64,000 nucleotides of DNA. It comes from Mytilus galloprovincialis (lineage: Eukaryota; Mollusca; Bivalvia; Mytilida; Mytilidae). A program made the translations under genes and the position numbers. Positions within the stretch are counted from its first letter, which is position 1, and each line of letters begins with the position of its first letter. The DNA lies in NCBI RefSeq assembly GCF_965363235.1, contig NC_134847.1, forward strand, positions 60,978,439 to 61,042,438, read 5' to 3'. This document shows positions 13,920-28,300 of this stretch, in pieces. The notes beneath the pieces are model-generated. The model saw nothing but the letters and a program-made list of their open reading frames with translations. It was not told the DNA's origin and ran no database searches.

Positions 13920-14345
13920 AAATAAAGGCAGCAGTAGTATACCGTTGTTCGAAACTCATAAATCGATAGAAAAAAAACAAATCCGGGTTACAAACTGAAA
14001 CTGAGGGAAACGAATTACATATTTGTTATTCGTTTATAGATGTTTTCAAAAAATCTGGTCATACAGTTTTCTAGATTTATTTCCCATTTCACACAATATT
14101 GGGGCCTTTTATAGCTGAACATGGTAAAAAAATTGAAAACAACACGTTAAATAATTTCTTGCGTCCGACGCGCTTTTCTAGATTTACCTTCATCAGGAAA
14201 CGCTCAAAGCCAAACATTTGAAATCCGAAGATAGGTAAGTACCGAAAATCGTTGAAGAGCTATATGTCAAAATTACCTAAAATAAATAGCCAAATTCATC
14301 TAAAGCAAACTTTGCCTGAGGGAGTTGAAACCTTTGTTTGTTTTT
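13920..14345. repeat. Repeat cluster: inverse family A fragment plus another mussel-type repeat
   Basis: 13920-14015 is the terminal part of family A in inverse orientation (GGCAGCAGTAGTATACCGTT). From about 14110 a different module begins with AAAAAATTGAAAACAACACG and runs to the GAGGGAGTTGAAACC segment near 14318. I recall the latter as a common mussel repeat. Confidence 0.5.
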
Positions 14346-14750
14346 TGGTATAAATGTCTGGTAAATTATAACGTCCAATAAGTCAGCATGGCAGAAATAG
14401 TCTGTTTACTCCTTTTACTTACATGTCCGATTGTGGTTTGTATCCTCGTTCCTTCCTTCATACTCTGATAGATTATTGTCTTAATGACAAGCATATGTCT
14501 AATCTTCAATGTTTAGTCAATTTGTGGTACCTTTGGCATGGCTAGGTATTTATACTTGCCCCCTATGTGTTATAGTACTTTAGACATTTTTGTATTCGTG
14601 TCTTTCTTTTTCGTTTATACCTTTGTCTATAAAATGTTAATATACCATTTCGTATTACTTTGTTTCAATAGCTATTTGTTTTATTGTGAATACGATTATA
14701 ACACAATGATGACTGATTTATCCCAAATTTTTGACATCTTCATCTCTATT

Positions 14751-14753
<3 letters not shown>

Positions 14754-14803
<50 letters not shown>
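14754..14803. repeat. Homopolymer T run of about 50 bases
   Basis: An uninterrupted T run lies just before a family B repeat. It may be a tail of an inverse-oriented retro-insert or simple slippage. Assembly length is unreliable here. It creates the low-complexity frame 14538-14834, which is not a gene. Confidence 0.95.
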
Positions 14804-14807
<4 letters not shown>

Positions 14808-15075
14808 ACGCATCGATATCGTTGTCAATATTAGGGAATGCAATAGGACTGCCATGCAAGTGGCAGGTTTTGTTAGGTATAAAACCAAGTTTAATTAATT
14901 CACAATTTTTCTACATAAGGAATTGACTTATCAAGTTAAGAATATGACAATTGTTTTCCGTTTGTTTGATGAGTTTGAGCTTTTGATTTTGCCATTTGAT
15001 AGAGGGCTTTCCTTTTTGAAATTTCCTTTAAAATTTGAGTTCGGTATTTTTGTTATCTTACTTTTTGGTTAGATC
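14804..15075 (+). repeat. Interspersed repeat family B, fuller copy
   Basis: It starts with a GACGCATCGATATCGTTGTC module and runs through GGTATAAAACCAAGTTTAAT into the GAGCTTTTGATTTTGCCATT and GGGCTTTCC modules. The copy at 19060-19350 has the same order, which gives a family length of about 280 bases. Confidence 0.7.
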
Positions 15076-16247
15076 TATGTTTTTGTTTTCCGTTTATTTA
15101 CTTTATAGCATAACTGTTATTTTTTTTTAATTTTCAATAAATCTTGGTTATTTTGAAGTCTTGATATTGCGAGTCTACCAGGAAAACAATTTGGTACATT
15201 ACCAACCGATGGAAACGTGAACAAATAGTTCAATTAATGTGTAATAAATAGTTTCGTTAACATTCATTTAGATATCCGTTTAAGTACGCTGAGTTTGAAA
15301 ACATAATGTATCTAAATCGCTAATTGAAACGTATTCGCACTGCTTTGTCTAGACAATTCATGTATCAATGATGGCATAAACTTAAATCACATTTTCCGTT
15401 AGTGCCAATTATGTGGAGGGTGTTAAATTAATAGTTTAATCTTCAAGTTTTGTTTATCTGTATACTTCAAACACTTGCATATGAGAAACGGCAAAAAGAT
15501 GAATGAAAGAAACACAATCTTTAGTGTAATTTTCTCACACAAAAACTATCCCTTTCTGAGGAAAACGACTGAAAGCTATACTTAACATGTTTTAACATTA
15601 TTTCTGATCTATTTTTAATGTTAAATCCATTAATCTCTTTGCATTATGCACCTATTGTTTGTTTGTTATATTATTTGGTATTTGAATAGTTTTATTCTCT
15701 TTTCATATGCACTCATTGGTTTAACGCTATTTGAAAAAACGAACTAATTCTTTATGCGCCCGTTGTTTTCAAAGCATGGATACTCTTTATTAATGCTATA
15801 TTTGTAAATCTACAAGGTAGATTGGCAAATCTTTTATAAGAAAACTTATTGTATAAAATTATAACTCAATCTTGTTCTAGCAGCTTTAATGATGTTTTCA
15901 ATTGCGATTTTGGTTTCCTATAACAGAAGTAATACAATTAACGTTCCAAAAATCGATTAATTCCGTAAAAAAATCCTACAGATAAAAAATCAGTTTTGAC
16001 GAAACTGTGATAACCGTTTTATTTATAAGTCAGTTGAGATTTGAATATAAATTACATTGTTCCTGATTACTTCGCTCAATAGCATGTCAAAATCAACTGT
16101 ACAATTTGTTCTAGTAAGTCTCCATGCTTGATACAGAGTAATTGAAATTATAGCGGACTAGCATTTTACATTATCCGAATATCATTTCAAGGACAACAAT
16201 CAATGTTATATATGATCAATGTGAAATGTTATTATTTTTATTTTCAG
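15076..16247. other. Upstream and probable 5' intron sequence of the Popeye gene
   Basis: No coding exon was recognised. A pyrimidine-rich acceptor (TTTTTATTTTCAG) ends at 16247. The first coding exon therefore probably continues an untranslated leader whose upstream exon and promoter I could not locate. Confidence 0.5.
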
Positions 16248-16305
16248 AATTGCAACTTGACATGATAATGATATAAAACGAGATCTAACGAGAAGATAGT
16301 TATCA

Positions 16306-19300
16306 ATGGCAACGAATTTCACCACTACAGAAAACGTCACCGGTCACCAACCCGAAGATTTGTCGACTATTCCGACACGATTAAAACGGCAAATGCAGAT
16401 ATATAACACAACTACTCCAGAACAGCAGAACTTTCAATACAAGGATTCATACAGTATGAACAATTATACGTCCAACTGTACAAATATGTCCGTCGGAGGA
16501 ACGACTGTGGGTACATTTTCATGTAGCGATTGGCAAGATGCCCAGCATGCATTATTCCAGTTGGCGAATTTTTGCCTTATTATTTCATTTCTGACACCAA
16601 GTAGTTTTAAACACCATGCTTTCTTTCTGCGACTTGTTATCAGCTTTGGATATTTATTTTTCGGTCTTTGGGCTGGAGTGTTCGTGTGTATGCCTGATGT
16701 GTTAGCATGGAATCTTGGGTTTCTACTTGTCAATTTTGTGCACGTGATGTACCTAGGATATCAAATGTGCCCAACAAGATTAGGACACCTTACAAAGGAG
16801 CTTTATGAAAAAATGTTCAAGCCTTTAAACGTAGATAGAAAACGATTCAAAGCATTAACAAATATTGGAGATACTTATTTGTTGACTAAAGGAACATACT
16901 ATGCTACAGAAGGAAGAACTAAATGTGGGAATAAGCTTTCTATTTTGCTAAAAGGCAGGTAAGTTCTATTACTAACATTTGTCTTAAATGTTGAGGTTTG
17001 ATTTGTTTTTGTTTGGTTTTATCTCGAAAGAATAATGTTAAGAATTGAGTCGTACCTGTCTACAGATCTGTAATCAGTATATTTGTACGATTTTGATTAA
17101 TATTTTCATGCTTTTCAGACATAGTTATAATGTTAAAAATAATTTTAGTATCTCATAAATTCTCATTCAAGTCGACAGACCCTGAAACAGAGATCGTTGT
17201 TAATCTATAGATATCACGCCCGAGTGTCATGGCAATTAGAAATTGTCAAATAAATATTTTTTTATAATTTGTTTCTTTTTTTCTCTCAATCGAAACTTTT
17301 AAAATAAGATTGTCTGAAACTATGAAATTTAGGTATGATATGATTTACTCCTCCACCCTTAGTCCCACATACACCTAAAACCTACAAACAAGACGCAATC
17401 AAATGCAACTCTCCTTCCCCAGAGATATTTTACTCAGTGACAAATTTAATTGTATTCACATTATCTAACATTTCTGTACCTTTTTATCATATTGTTATGT
17501 AAATAGATTGATACCTTATGTTGCTTTTATTAAACAGTATCTGTCTCCTATGTTACAAGATTATTTTAACATTGAGAACTATGTATTGTGTTTTGCGGCA
17601 AACGTCTGGCTATTCTCGATTCTATTATGGTTTATAAATTATATTGATAAAATATAATGGAAAATATAATGTGTTGAATCTTGTAAGGCTTTATCGTAAA
17701 TCAAATTCATTTAGAAGGATAAATATAGATCTGTCAGACTTGTACTTTTATAACAAAATATAATTGTATTAAGAGAAAACTACAATAAACAAACAATGGA
17801 CAGCGTCCCTGTATTACTACATAATTGTACAAATTCACTCAAACATGAGTACTTATTTTTGTACACCTAACGCAGATTTCTTCTACATGAGACTAGCCAA
17901 TTGCTCTGAAACAACAACAAAAAATATTGAGAACTTGAAAAGCATTGCAAACACAAACAAGTTGTGCGATCGATACTGGTTTAATCTGGGGTCTGTGTTC
18001 ACAGTCTTAATGGTTCTATATCGTGTTTTGCAGACTGCTTTTGCCTTTTGTTTGCTTTTGCATTTTATGTCCGTTTTAATGTATGAGTTTTCTATCCTTT
18101 TGTTTGAACTTTTTATTTTTCCGTTTTATTTTGCCATTTGATTTTCCGATTTAGATTTTCCTTGCAGTTTGTTATCTTTTTGTTTGTTTACCTCCTAGTA
18201 TATCCCGCCTCTTTAGCGCAAGAATTTGCAATTGCGATCAATTTCATTTATTAGAGTATAAAACAAAAATGGTTTCCAATGATTTTATTAATCTGTGGGC
18301 AGACAATTGCCGTCATTGATGATATTTAATGTCAACACAGTAGTACTTGACTGGTAATACATAAGGTGAAGAGCATTGCAACAACAGTATTGTTTACCAA
18401 TTAGTTGTAACAGCTCATCAACTATACAAAGATTATAATATAAGCTTATAGATACGCATTTCGTCTATTTGTAACAAACATTATGATGGTATACCAAAAG
18501 AAATGAATTTGATGGAAAAAAATTGATAAAGATTTGAATTTATGTATAATTAATGTATTATCTTATACAACGAAGAGTTCCAAATAGTTAAGCAAAAGAC
18601 TATCTCCCCCTACCACAACTGAAAACATGAAGCACGCCATCACGCGTTGGTTGACCTTTTTATATGAAATATCTGTTTCACGGACATCACCGAGTTAGAC
18701 TTGTACTTACATAGGCAACAGGACGGTTGACACATATGGTTTAATCTTCTAAATGATCACCCTCGGTTTTTGAAGGGGTTGTTGGTGAGTCTTTGAAATT
18801 TTCGTATTTTGTTTTAAAGACTGGTGTCAGACTTTTTGGTCGTTTTCGTATTCCGCAATGGCGCTGTTATTTTGTCCTCAACTTATATGTTTTAGTTTGA
18901 ATTTCCCTTTGGTATCTCCAGCCTTCCTTCTATAACAATCAGTGTCAGAAAAATCTTAGCAAGCCACATAATATTAGTTTCCTTTAGTATAGCATACGCA
19001 TGAGATAACCTATTATAGTTTGATCGATTGTTTTAAAAGTGATTAATATGATTACAATGTTGACTGCTGTACCCCTATTTTTGACATTTTTACCTATTGT
19101 GTCTGTTTGTTTTGTTCACGCATCGTTATCAATATAATGGAATTTGATGCGACTGTCATACCAGTGTGAGAGGTTTAGTTATCTATAAAACCAGGTTCAA
19201 TCCACCATTTTCCAAGTACAAAATCAGGAATATTACAGTCGTTATTCATTCGTTTGATGTGTTAAAGCTTTTGAATTTCTCATTCAATTAGGGACTTTCC

Positions 19301-22300
19301 TTTTTAAATTTTCCTCGGAGTTCAGTGTTTTTGTGATTTTAATTTTTTTGTAACTATAAAAACAGGTTTATCCAACATTTTCAGCATACGGATATTTCTG
19401 GACCAAGTCCGGAATATGACAGTTGCTTTCCGTTTGATTAAGGGAGTTCGCTTCTCAGTTTCAAAGTAATTAACTTTTCAAAACACTAGTTTATATAGGT
19501 AGGGGGTTATTAAAGGAATCTAAAGAGCAAAAAAAATATATAGGTCGCCGTGCTTGTTTTCGAGATATATGCCATTGAAATTTTGGCGGGAAAATATTCT
19601 CTCTTGACTTTTCATAGCGTTATCATTGACAAGTTGAAGTTCTCAAAAACTGTTAAAAAGTAATTAAAATTTTATAAGACTTTTACAGATTGCTTATCAT
19701 TATACATGTAAAAGATTTATAAAAAGAAAAATGGGGGGCACCGGACAAATTTTTCCAGGCATTCAAATGGATAAAACAAGAGGATTCCGAAAATCTGTCA
19801 AAAAATCCAAAACATGACAAGCCAGCTTCCTTAATATGTTTGAGCATTTGTTTTTGCCATTTGATAAGAAACTTTCCTTTTTGAATGTTCCTTGGAGTTT
19901 GGTATTTTTGTAATTTTACTTTTTGTTATGGGAGAATTGACTCTAGTTTTGTTCTGGGAGAATTGACTCTAGTTTTGTTATGGGAGAATTGACTCTAGTT
20001 TTGTTATGGGAGAATTGACTCTGGTTTTGTCCTAATTTCTTTGCAAAAAAAGATTCAACACGTTATCTTTCGTTTGTTTAACTAATCTTATGAGGAATTC
20101 ACTTATAAAACAAATAAGACATTTGAATTATATATTCCTAACGTGATGGTTAATGAATAATGAATTCTGTGATACATAACACTTTTTTCAAACTTTCTAC
20201 GGATTGAATTCGGTTTCTACTCACCTGCTCTATTTGTGATGAATTACAATTTAATTTTTTTTTCTATATTGAGCTCTTACTTAAGAGAGTAGTATTGAAA
20301 GGAGACGTCCCTAGAAACAAAAACATATCAAATGAACTGATAAGTGCAAACTCTATATAGGAATACCATGCACAAACATGAAGTTTCGATCGTTAAAAAC
20401 AATTGAGGGCGAATTCGGTAGTGAACAAAAGAATTCCCTTTCAGTATGGATAGAACATTGGCGTTAGGGGATATCTCATATCTCAGGATAAAAACTGCAA
20501 AAAAAAAATGAAAATACGTATATTTTCCCTGTATATACCTCAAGTACCTGTGTTCCCTGTAAAACGAATGGTCGCAATGCGATTAAAAGTTGCACGAAAA
20601 CGTAATGATTTTTACGTGCGAATAAAATGCACCGAAATAATTAATCTTAAAATTTAAAAGAAGTCTAATGCTGATATGCATAAAATCACTTAAGTTAAGA
20701 TATTTAATCATACTACTCGCTGCATTGAAGACCTGTTGGTGACCTTCTACTATTGTCTTCTCTATAGACGGGTTGCTGTCTCTTTGATGCATTCCCCATT
20801 TCCATTCTCAATTTTACTAATTTATAGTAGGATAAGTTGAAAAATACGTCCGTTCGGAAAAAGTCTTGATTTAAGTAGTTTTGTGTACATCGGCCCAGGT
20901 TTGTCAAACTTATTGATCTAGAATCATTTCAACGATTCACGTTTTGATCTGCAACAGTATAAATGAGTTGCATACGAATTTGATTAATAATCAATGACAT
21001 ATAAAAAAAACCGGTAGCTAGACTGATCTGGAACCCATAAATTTGGATTTACCACCATTGATCACTATTTAAAATTACGCCGTGTCTGTTTACTGGATCA
21101 ATGAAATCGATGGGGAGCCATTTTAACAGCCAAATGCCCTTGAAAAACTCATTTTACACGTTATTGCAACTCATGGGAATTTATAGCTGCAGAAAATCAA
21201 ATAAAACTATAAGGATGTCTGATGATTTACAGGGTGTATGTCTGAAATTGTTATGTTTTCAATTTAATGTTTTATATTAATGTGTTTCTATTCTATAGTG
21301 CACGATGACTTTACAAATTGCAATATACTCATTGAAAATGAACGATTTCAATTATAATCACAGCAGAAATAAATAATCCAATTCTAAAATAGATGAAAAG
21401 CAACAGCCTTCGACATCATTGTCGTTCAGTGTTTTTTTTACAACGTCGCTTTCTATTCTCCAGTGTTTTGTTTGCGTTTTACGGAAATCTAATTAAATTC
21501 AGAAAGTACACTTCAACCTCATAGCAAGCCTGAATACTCATTTCGGAAACATAGTGCAATAATTTCTTTAAGGTCATACGTACGCTAGAGATATTTAGGT
21601 GGTTTTATTTAAATTACATAAATAAAATCCATAAACAATTCTAACTTGAAGATTTTTTTTATGTTATTGAACTTTAAATGATACCGTAAACATAATATTT
21701 AAATTGATTCAGAGAAAAAATCCAAATTCGTTTATGGAATTAGTATGAGAAATAAGACTGGCGATTAGCGTATGAACAATCAAAATGAAATAGTAAAAAT
21801 CCCAAATTCCGAGGAAAATTAAAGTCCGTAATCAAATGGCAGAATCAAAAGTTCAAACACATCAAACGTATGGACAACAACTGTCATATTCTAGACTAGC
21901 AAACATTCATCGGTACCGTAATTTTTTAATCAATATGTTGTCTAATTTCAGGTTAAAAGTGATGTATCAAAACATGTTTCTACATTCCATAGAACCTAAT
22001 CAATTCATAGATTCCCCAGAGTATGATATGTATGGTAACTGTGATACTGACGAAACATACCAGGTAAGATTACTATGAGACTGTCCTTGATACCGAAGAA
22101 ACATACCAGGGAAGATAACTTATAAAGAAATTGTCTTTAATAAATGTATAGATAGGTAAGCTAAAAGTGAATCTGAGAAATCCTACCAGATATGGCAGTA
22201 TTTTGGTTGGTTGTTGGTTGTTGGTCTTGCAGACAGATCTTTGATCATATCTGTTTAATTCATCCATTGTGTAGGCTCTGGACAATTAAAATCTTGACAT

Positions 22301-25300
22301 ATGCTGGTCAGATTACCATTGTATGGTATGTTCAGTTATTGTGATACATAAAGGAAACATTGTCTATACCATTTCATGCCGAGTACAGACATCTTCTTGA
22401 CCATGTGGTACCGGACTGTAGCGAAACAGTTAACAACGCCTTTAGTGTGTTGGGATTGGTTGAGGGAAACAATTAGTGATTTGTTTCTACCATGTAGTAT
22501 TCATTAAAAATTAATTTAAAGAAATCGTACCTGTTTCCATAAATTGTTTTCCTATGCATTTCAAAACGTTAATGTTCAATTTCATTTTTTTTGTCTTTGA
22601 TATAGCGATTTAGAATAATGCATTGCCAAGTGGAACGGTTCAAAGATTATTCTGTCTATAAACACTATTACTGTATGTTTTCTGTTCATTTCAAAAGTTT
22701 TTTTTCAAATGTGAAGCACAACAAAGTAACGATCTATTAGATATAAGAAGGTGTGGTATGATTGCCATTGACCCAACTACAATACAAGCAGTAGGTTCTT
22801 GAAGTAAAAACAAAGAAGGAAGCCATAAGATACGGAGAAAAGTTTTATTGTTTTCACGTAAAAAAACAAATCCAAAAGAATATGTGTCCATTCATTTAAA
22901 TAGGTGCAGTTCAGAGAGTTTTTCTTTAAATAAACACTATAGCTGCATCTGTTTCATTTATCTCGAGTGTTTTTGCTAACCGTATAGCAAAACAAGGTAA
23001 TGATCAAAACGATTAACTCCGAAAAAAACAGTAGTCTTTATATTTTAAAAAAACATCTGTAAGAAGCCTTTAAATAACGAAAAGAAGTATCACTTTTTCC
23101 AGGTAAAACAAAAATCCAACATAATATAAAGATCACTAAAATATCTCTATTCATTAGAAAAGTGTATTTACTCGAAAAAGAAATCTATCTACATTGAACT
23201 AAAGATGAAGTCATTAGTTTTAATAATCCTACATTTTGTTTTTGACAAAAATTACTTTTAATAGGAAACTAAAGTTTCATGTACATATAACTGATTCTAA
23301 ATATCATTATACAATTGATTATGAATGAATAAATGAATATATTTTATTGCACAAGCAAACACAACGCTATAGCAAAATAACATAATATACAATTACAATA
23401 ATGACAGTAAACAGAGAACAACACAATATGGTCATAATAAGCACATAATTACAACTGCTATGCAATGATTATTTGTGATCTTAATTTCCATGCCGCATTA
23501 AGAAATTTACACAATTTAAAATAATATAGTTTAATTGAAAGCCAGTGATATATATGAAACTATTTTTCCCATAAATTATAAAACACGGAGTTATTACTTA
23601 GTACAGAAAAAAAACAAAGACCAATATAATTCTAATCAAAATTGATCAAACTACTTATGGATAAAAATAACCTCTATTTTTGTATTTTCATCGTGAGATC
23701 GTGATTTGTTTTCTTACAAATTAAAATTGATTGCATTCTGAATTGAGACGGAATGACTGGAGACATGACTTTGTTACATTTCTTAATTGTCGTTGTCTTG
23801 TACAAATGAAATTACAATATCTGATTTCATTTAAACTTGTTAAGAACATGACTTTAAATAATGAATGCGTTATATGAGTCAATTTGCTACCTTGAAATTC
23901 CATAGTCGATTTCCTTGTCGGTTTCCAAGCTATTCAGCATGTGTTTTTCGCTTCAAAAATCCATTGTGGTGCATATGTTATATTTATTACTCTGTCAACA
24001 TAAATGATAACTCTATCATTATTTTATACTTAAAATGAGTTCACTGAAATAATTAGAGGTATGTGCATGCAGAATAAATAACATTTTTGCCTTAACTATA
24101 AAGGTTTATAAATGTATAAAATAAAATTGAGAAAGGAAATGGGGAATGTGTCAAAGCGGCAACAACCCGACCATAGAGCAGACAACAGCCGAAGGCCACC
24201 AATGGGTTTTCAAAGTAGCGAGAATCTCTCGCATCCGGAGGCGTCCTTCAGCTGACCCCTAAACAAATATGTATACTAGTTCAGTGTTAATGGACGTCAT
24301 AACTAAACTCCGAATTTTACTCAAGAAACCAAAATTAGAAATCATACAAGACTAACAAAGGCCAGAAGTTCCTAACTTGGGACAGACGCAAAATTGAGGC
24401 ACGATTAAACATGTTTTTTTGAGATCTCAAACCTCCCCTATACCTGTAGCCAATGTAGAAAAAACAAACGCACTAATACGCACAATAAAACTCATTTAAG
24501 AGACGTCCGAGTCCGATGTCACAATATAAAACAAAAGAAAATAAACAAAATGACAATAATACATAAATAACAACAGACTACTAGCAGTTACTGACATGAC
24601 AGCTTCAGACCTCAATTTAACTGATTGAAAGATTATGTCTTCATCATATGACTATCAGGCACAATCTATCCTGTTAGGGATTTAGTATTATACCATCATG
24701 AAATATATGAGAAAAACATAACCCGTGTCATGCCAACAACTGGTTTTAGAATAAATGTATTTAATTGCGATGCTAAAACCCTATAAGTGAATCAATATTA
24801 AAGCCAAAATATGCAATCTTTAATGACCTGACAGCAGTATCGTAACTACATCCCTTCTTAATAAGTCTATTTAAAGGTTATGTTAGCTTTTGAGGTGAAT
24901 ACTGACATTTTTGTGCTTTGTAAAGAATATTACCATAAAAGATTGGATGTGAAATACCTGAACGTATAAGAAGTCTTCATGTTTAGTTATATTTACGAAT
25001 TATTTCCTTATACCGATGATAAAATTTAGTAAATGTTTTGACTAGTTTGTGATATCGAAAACCCTGGTGTAATAATTTTTCAGTAATACATAAATGTCTC
25101 TCGCTTTTATCTAATACGTTGTTACATACACGAGCGAATCGTACAAGTTGAGATATATAAACACCATAAGATGGTGACAAGAGAATGTCACCATCTAAAA
25201 ATGGATAATAAACGATAGGAAATGAAAACATCATCTCTTTTATCATATTTTTTTGTATTAAGCTTTCCGTTGATGATATAGATATCAAGATCGAGGAAGG

Positions 25301-28300
25301 GCAGTGGTCATTGTTAGTATTAGCTTTATCTAAAGTAAGTTCAACAGGATAAATGTCTTTAGTATAAATACTGAAGTCGTCATTATTGAGAGCCAATATA
25401 TCATCCAAATATCTAAAAAGATTGTTAAATTTTTGTATCAAATATTGTTTCGAAGGGTCTTTGTTAATTTTAGTCATAAAGTGTAACTCATAACAATACA
25501 AAAACAGGTCCGCAATAAGTGGTACACAGTTAGTCCCCATTGGAATTCCGATAACTTGACGATACACGGAATCTCCAAAGCGAACAAAAACGTTATCAAG
25601 TAAAAATTCAAGCGCAGATATAGTATCAAAGCATGTCCAATTGACATAGTTCTTTTGTTTACCTTTATATAACAATTACTTTTCTTTTAAAATACTAAAT
25701 TAAATGTAATGCTGCCTTTGTCTCCCATTTACTGTTTGCAAAAGTGTGAATTAGTCTAAATGATAAGGATGTTCTTATCCCAGGCAGAAAACTCAAGTCG
25801 TTTTAGCACAACTTTTTGGAACTTTTGGTCCTCAACGCTCTTCAACTTTTTTGACTTTTGGACGTTTTTCATCAGAGCGTTGCTGGTTAGTCTTGTGTGG
25901 ACGAAACGGGCGTCTGGCGTATTATATTTTAAGCCTGACACCATTTGTAAGCTATTATTCGTGTGTTTCTCTGTTCTATATGTTCTCTCATTAATTTGTA
26001 TTGTAGTCAAATCATGTAATGTTGTCATTTTAATGTTATATTTAACATTGCCATAAAAATGGGAGGTTTGGCATGCCACAAAACCAGGTTCAACCCACCA
26101 TTTTTTTATTTATTAAAATGTCCTGTACCAAGTCATGGAAATGGCCATTGTTATATTATAGTTCGTTCCTGTGTGTGTTACATTTAAATGTTGTGTGTCT
26201 GTTATGTCGAAGTTCTCCTTTTATATTTGATGTGCTTCCCCCAGTTTTAGTTTGTAACCCCGATTTGTTTAGTTTTTTTTTCTAAATCGATTTATGAATT
26301 TCAAAAAGCGGTATACTACTGCTGCCTTTATTTACTAGTATTATTTGAATTTAAATTATTAGCATTTGTTTCTAACTGATAACATGTTAGTCTCATTGCT
26401 GTTTTGCATCCATATTGCGAGATCAAAACTTTGTGAATATACTCATTGAGTTTTTGTTTAAAAAAAACTGCGAAGGACATTTTTGTTTCCATTCCTTACA
26501 GTTACTATTGCTGTGGTTTCGGCATAAAAAAATCGTATTATCATGTAGATCGTACGTCAAAAGATGAAGGTACTTGATTTGTTAATACGAAATCTTTAAA
26601 TGTCAAAAAGAATCGAATCTAGTATACAAATATTTTCGAATGACAATCAAAAAACGTATCAAAAATATCAGGATTTTGAGTTGTACATTAGATTCCCTTA
26701 AAAGTTTAATAGCCAAATAAAGACATCAAAACATGGAAAGAAAATAAATCATTTGCAATTGAAAAATTAGAATTAAAACACGACAAACCTTTTACTTAGT
26801 ACATAAACCCGAAAGTGGCCCAAGGTTTGAATTAGCGTTTCCATAGTAAGTTAAGGACAAATGGTGTTATGATAATAAAATGTTCTAGATTTCACGTGAA
26901 TTATTTCGTCAATTCCAAATTTTAAACAATCCAATAAGTGTTTCTGTTCTATTTAATTTATGGTGTGCATACAGTTGGTTTTCGTCTCCTTGTGTACTTT
27001 TTCTGATATTAAGACAATTTGGAAAACATAGTTTACAGAATCGATGTTGCTTTCCTATTAAACCATACATACACAATTATGGTAAGCAATGGAAAAAACA
27101 AGAACAGTGTGCACGGAAATCACAATATTATTTGTTTACATGATGGACTGAAAGTACTCCCCAGTGCAACATTCGCATTGTAGCAACAGGCATGGCGTCA
27201 ATTAAATGGTGCATTTTGTTGTATTTTTCAAAATGCACATCATGAACTTTTGTTAGTTTATTATAACTAAAACTCAGTGCAACTCAATTTGGCAAAGTTG
27301 GAATTTGTATGTCCCGAAAAGGTTTCATATTTGTTACTTTGCAACCTTTTGATCACGAGCGTTCTTAAAGCACTTGCTGTCTTTTATCCACCGTGATCTA
27401 TTAAAAACTTCTTTTTTTTCACCACACGCATACACAAGTGTCTTTACATAATACCGCTCCTTCGTATATTTTAAATACTAAGTAGATCACAGAAATCGAT
27501 GCAAAACAAACTGTGAGTGAATGTAATTTTCCTAATTTGATTAAATGATGTGTTGAAAAAAAAAAAATACTGCAATAACACGGTATAATCCAACGAATTC
27601 ACAGTAATTTTATTTTGAAACCAAATTCATTTGGTAAAATGTATATAATGATTGCTTGATTGAATTTAGTTCCTTTAAAGTTTAGGAAATCTTTTTTTTT
27701 TAATTTAAGGATTGTATCTCCTACATGCAAAGCATGATATTTTGTCTGAGAGGGGCTATCATTTTGGCCATTTTTCATTGCTATAAAAGTGCTTTAACGT
27801 CTTTAACGTTTGTTTCAAGCTTTGGGTTTTCAAATATCATGACCTCGAGTATCACTGATGCAATATCAATTGACAAAAAATTTAACAGTAATTTTTCCTA
27901 TTTTCTGTCGATCAATGGGACACGTAAAAAGTACATTAAGCGTTCATTTATAATCTGTTATACTAAAAAGGCTTACAACAATAACACAGCAAAAGGATCC
28001 AAAAAAAACCGTCAATAACCAATATCGTTTCAAAGAATGGTCGCATTAAATTCAAATAAGATTAATATTCTGTTATGAACTCATGCTGCACTTCAACTCT
28101 CAAGTATGTAGCTAATAAGTGGTAACGATCCCATACAGCAATTGCAGTTTAGTAAGACCCGATAATGTGTTCAATACCATAAATACTTATGTCTATTCTT
28201 CCCAACAACTCTAAAGTTAATTGATTCTTCCCTTTTGTATAGGACACTGTTATTGCCTCGGTGTTTTTCGTCATCAATATTGTATATGTCTGGTTATTGG

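Noticed and set aside
14538-14834. 98-codon frame ending in poly-phenylalanine
   Set aside because: The second half is a homopolymer T run; nothing indicates a protein.
27725-28018. 97-codon plus frame in Popeye intron 2
   Set aside because: No domain, no flanking splice sites that fit the Popeye phases, and low-complexity Lys/Asn-rich end.
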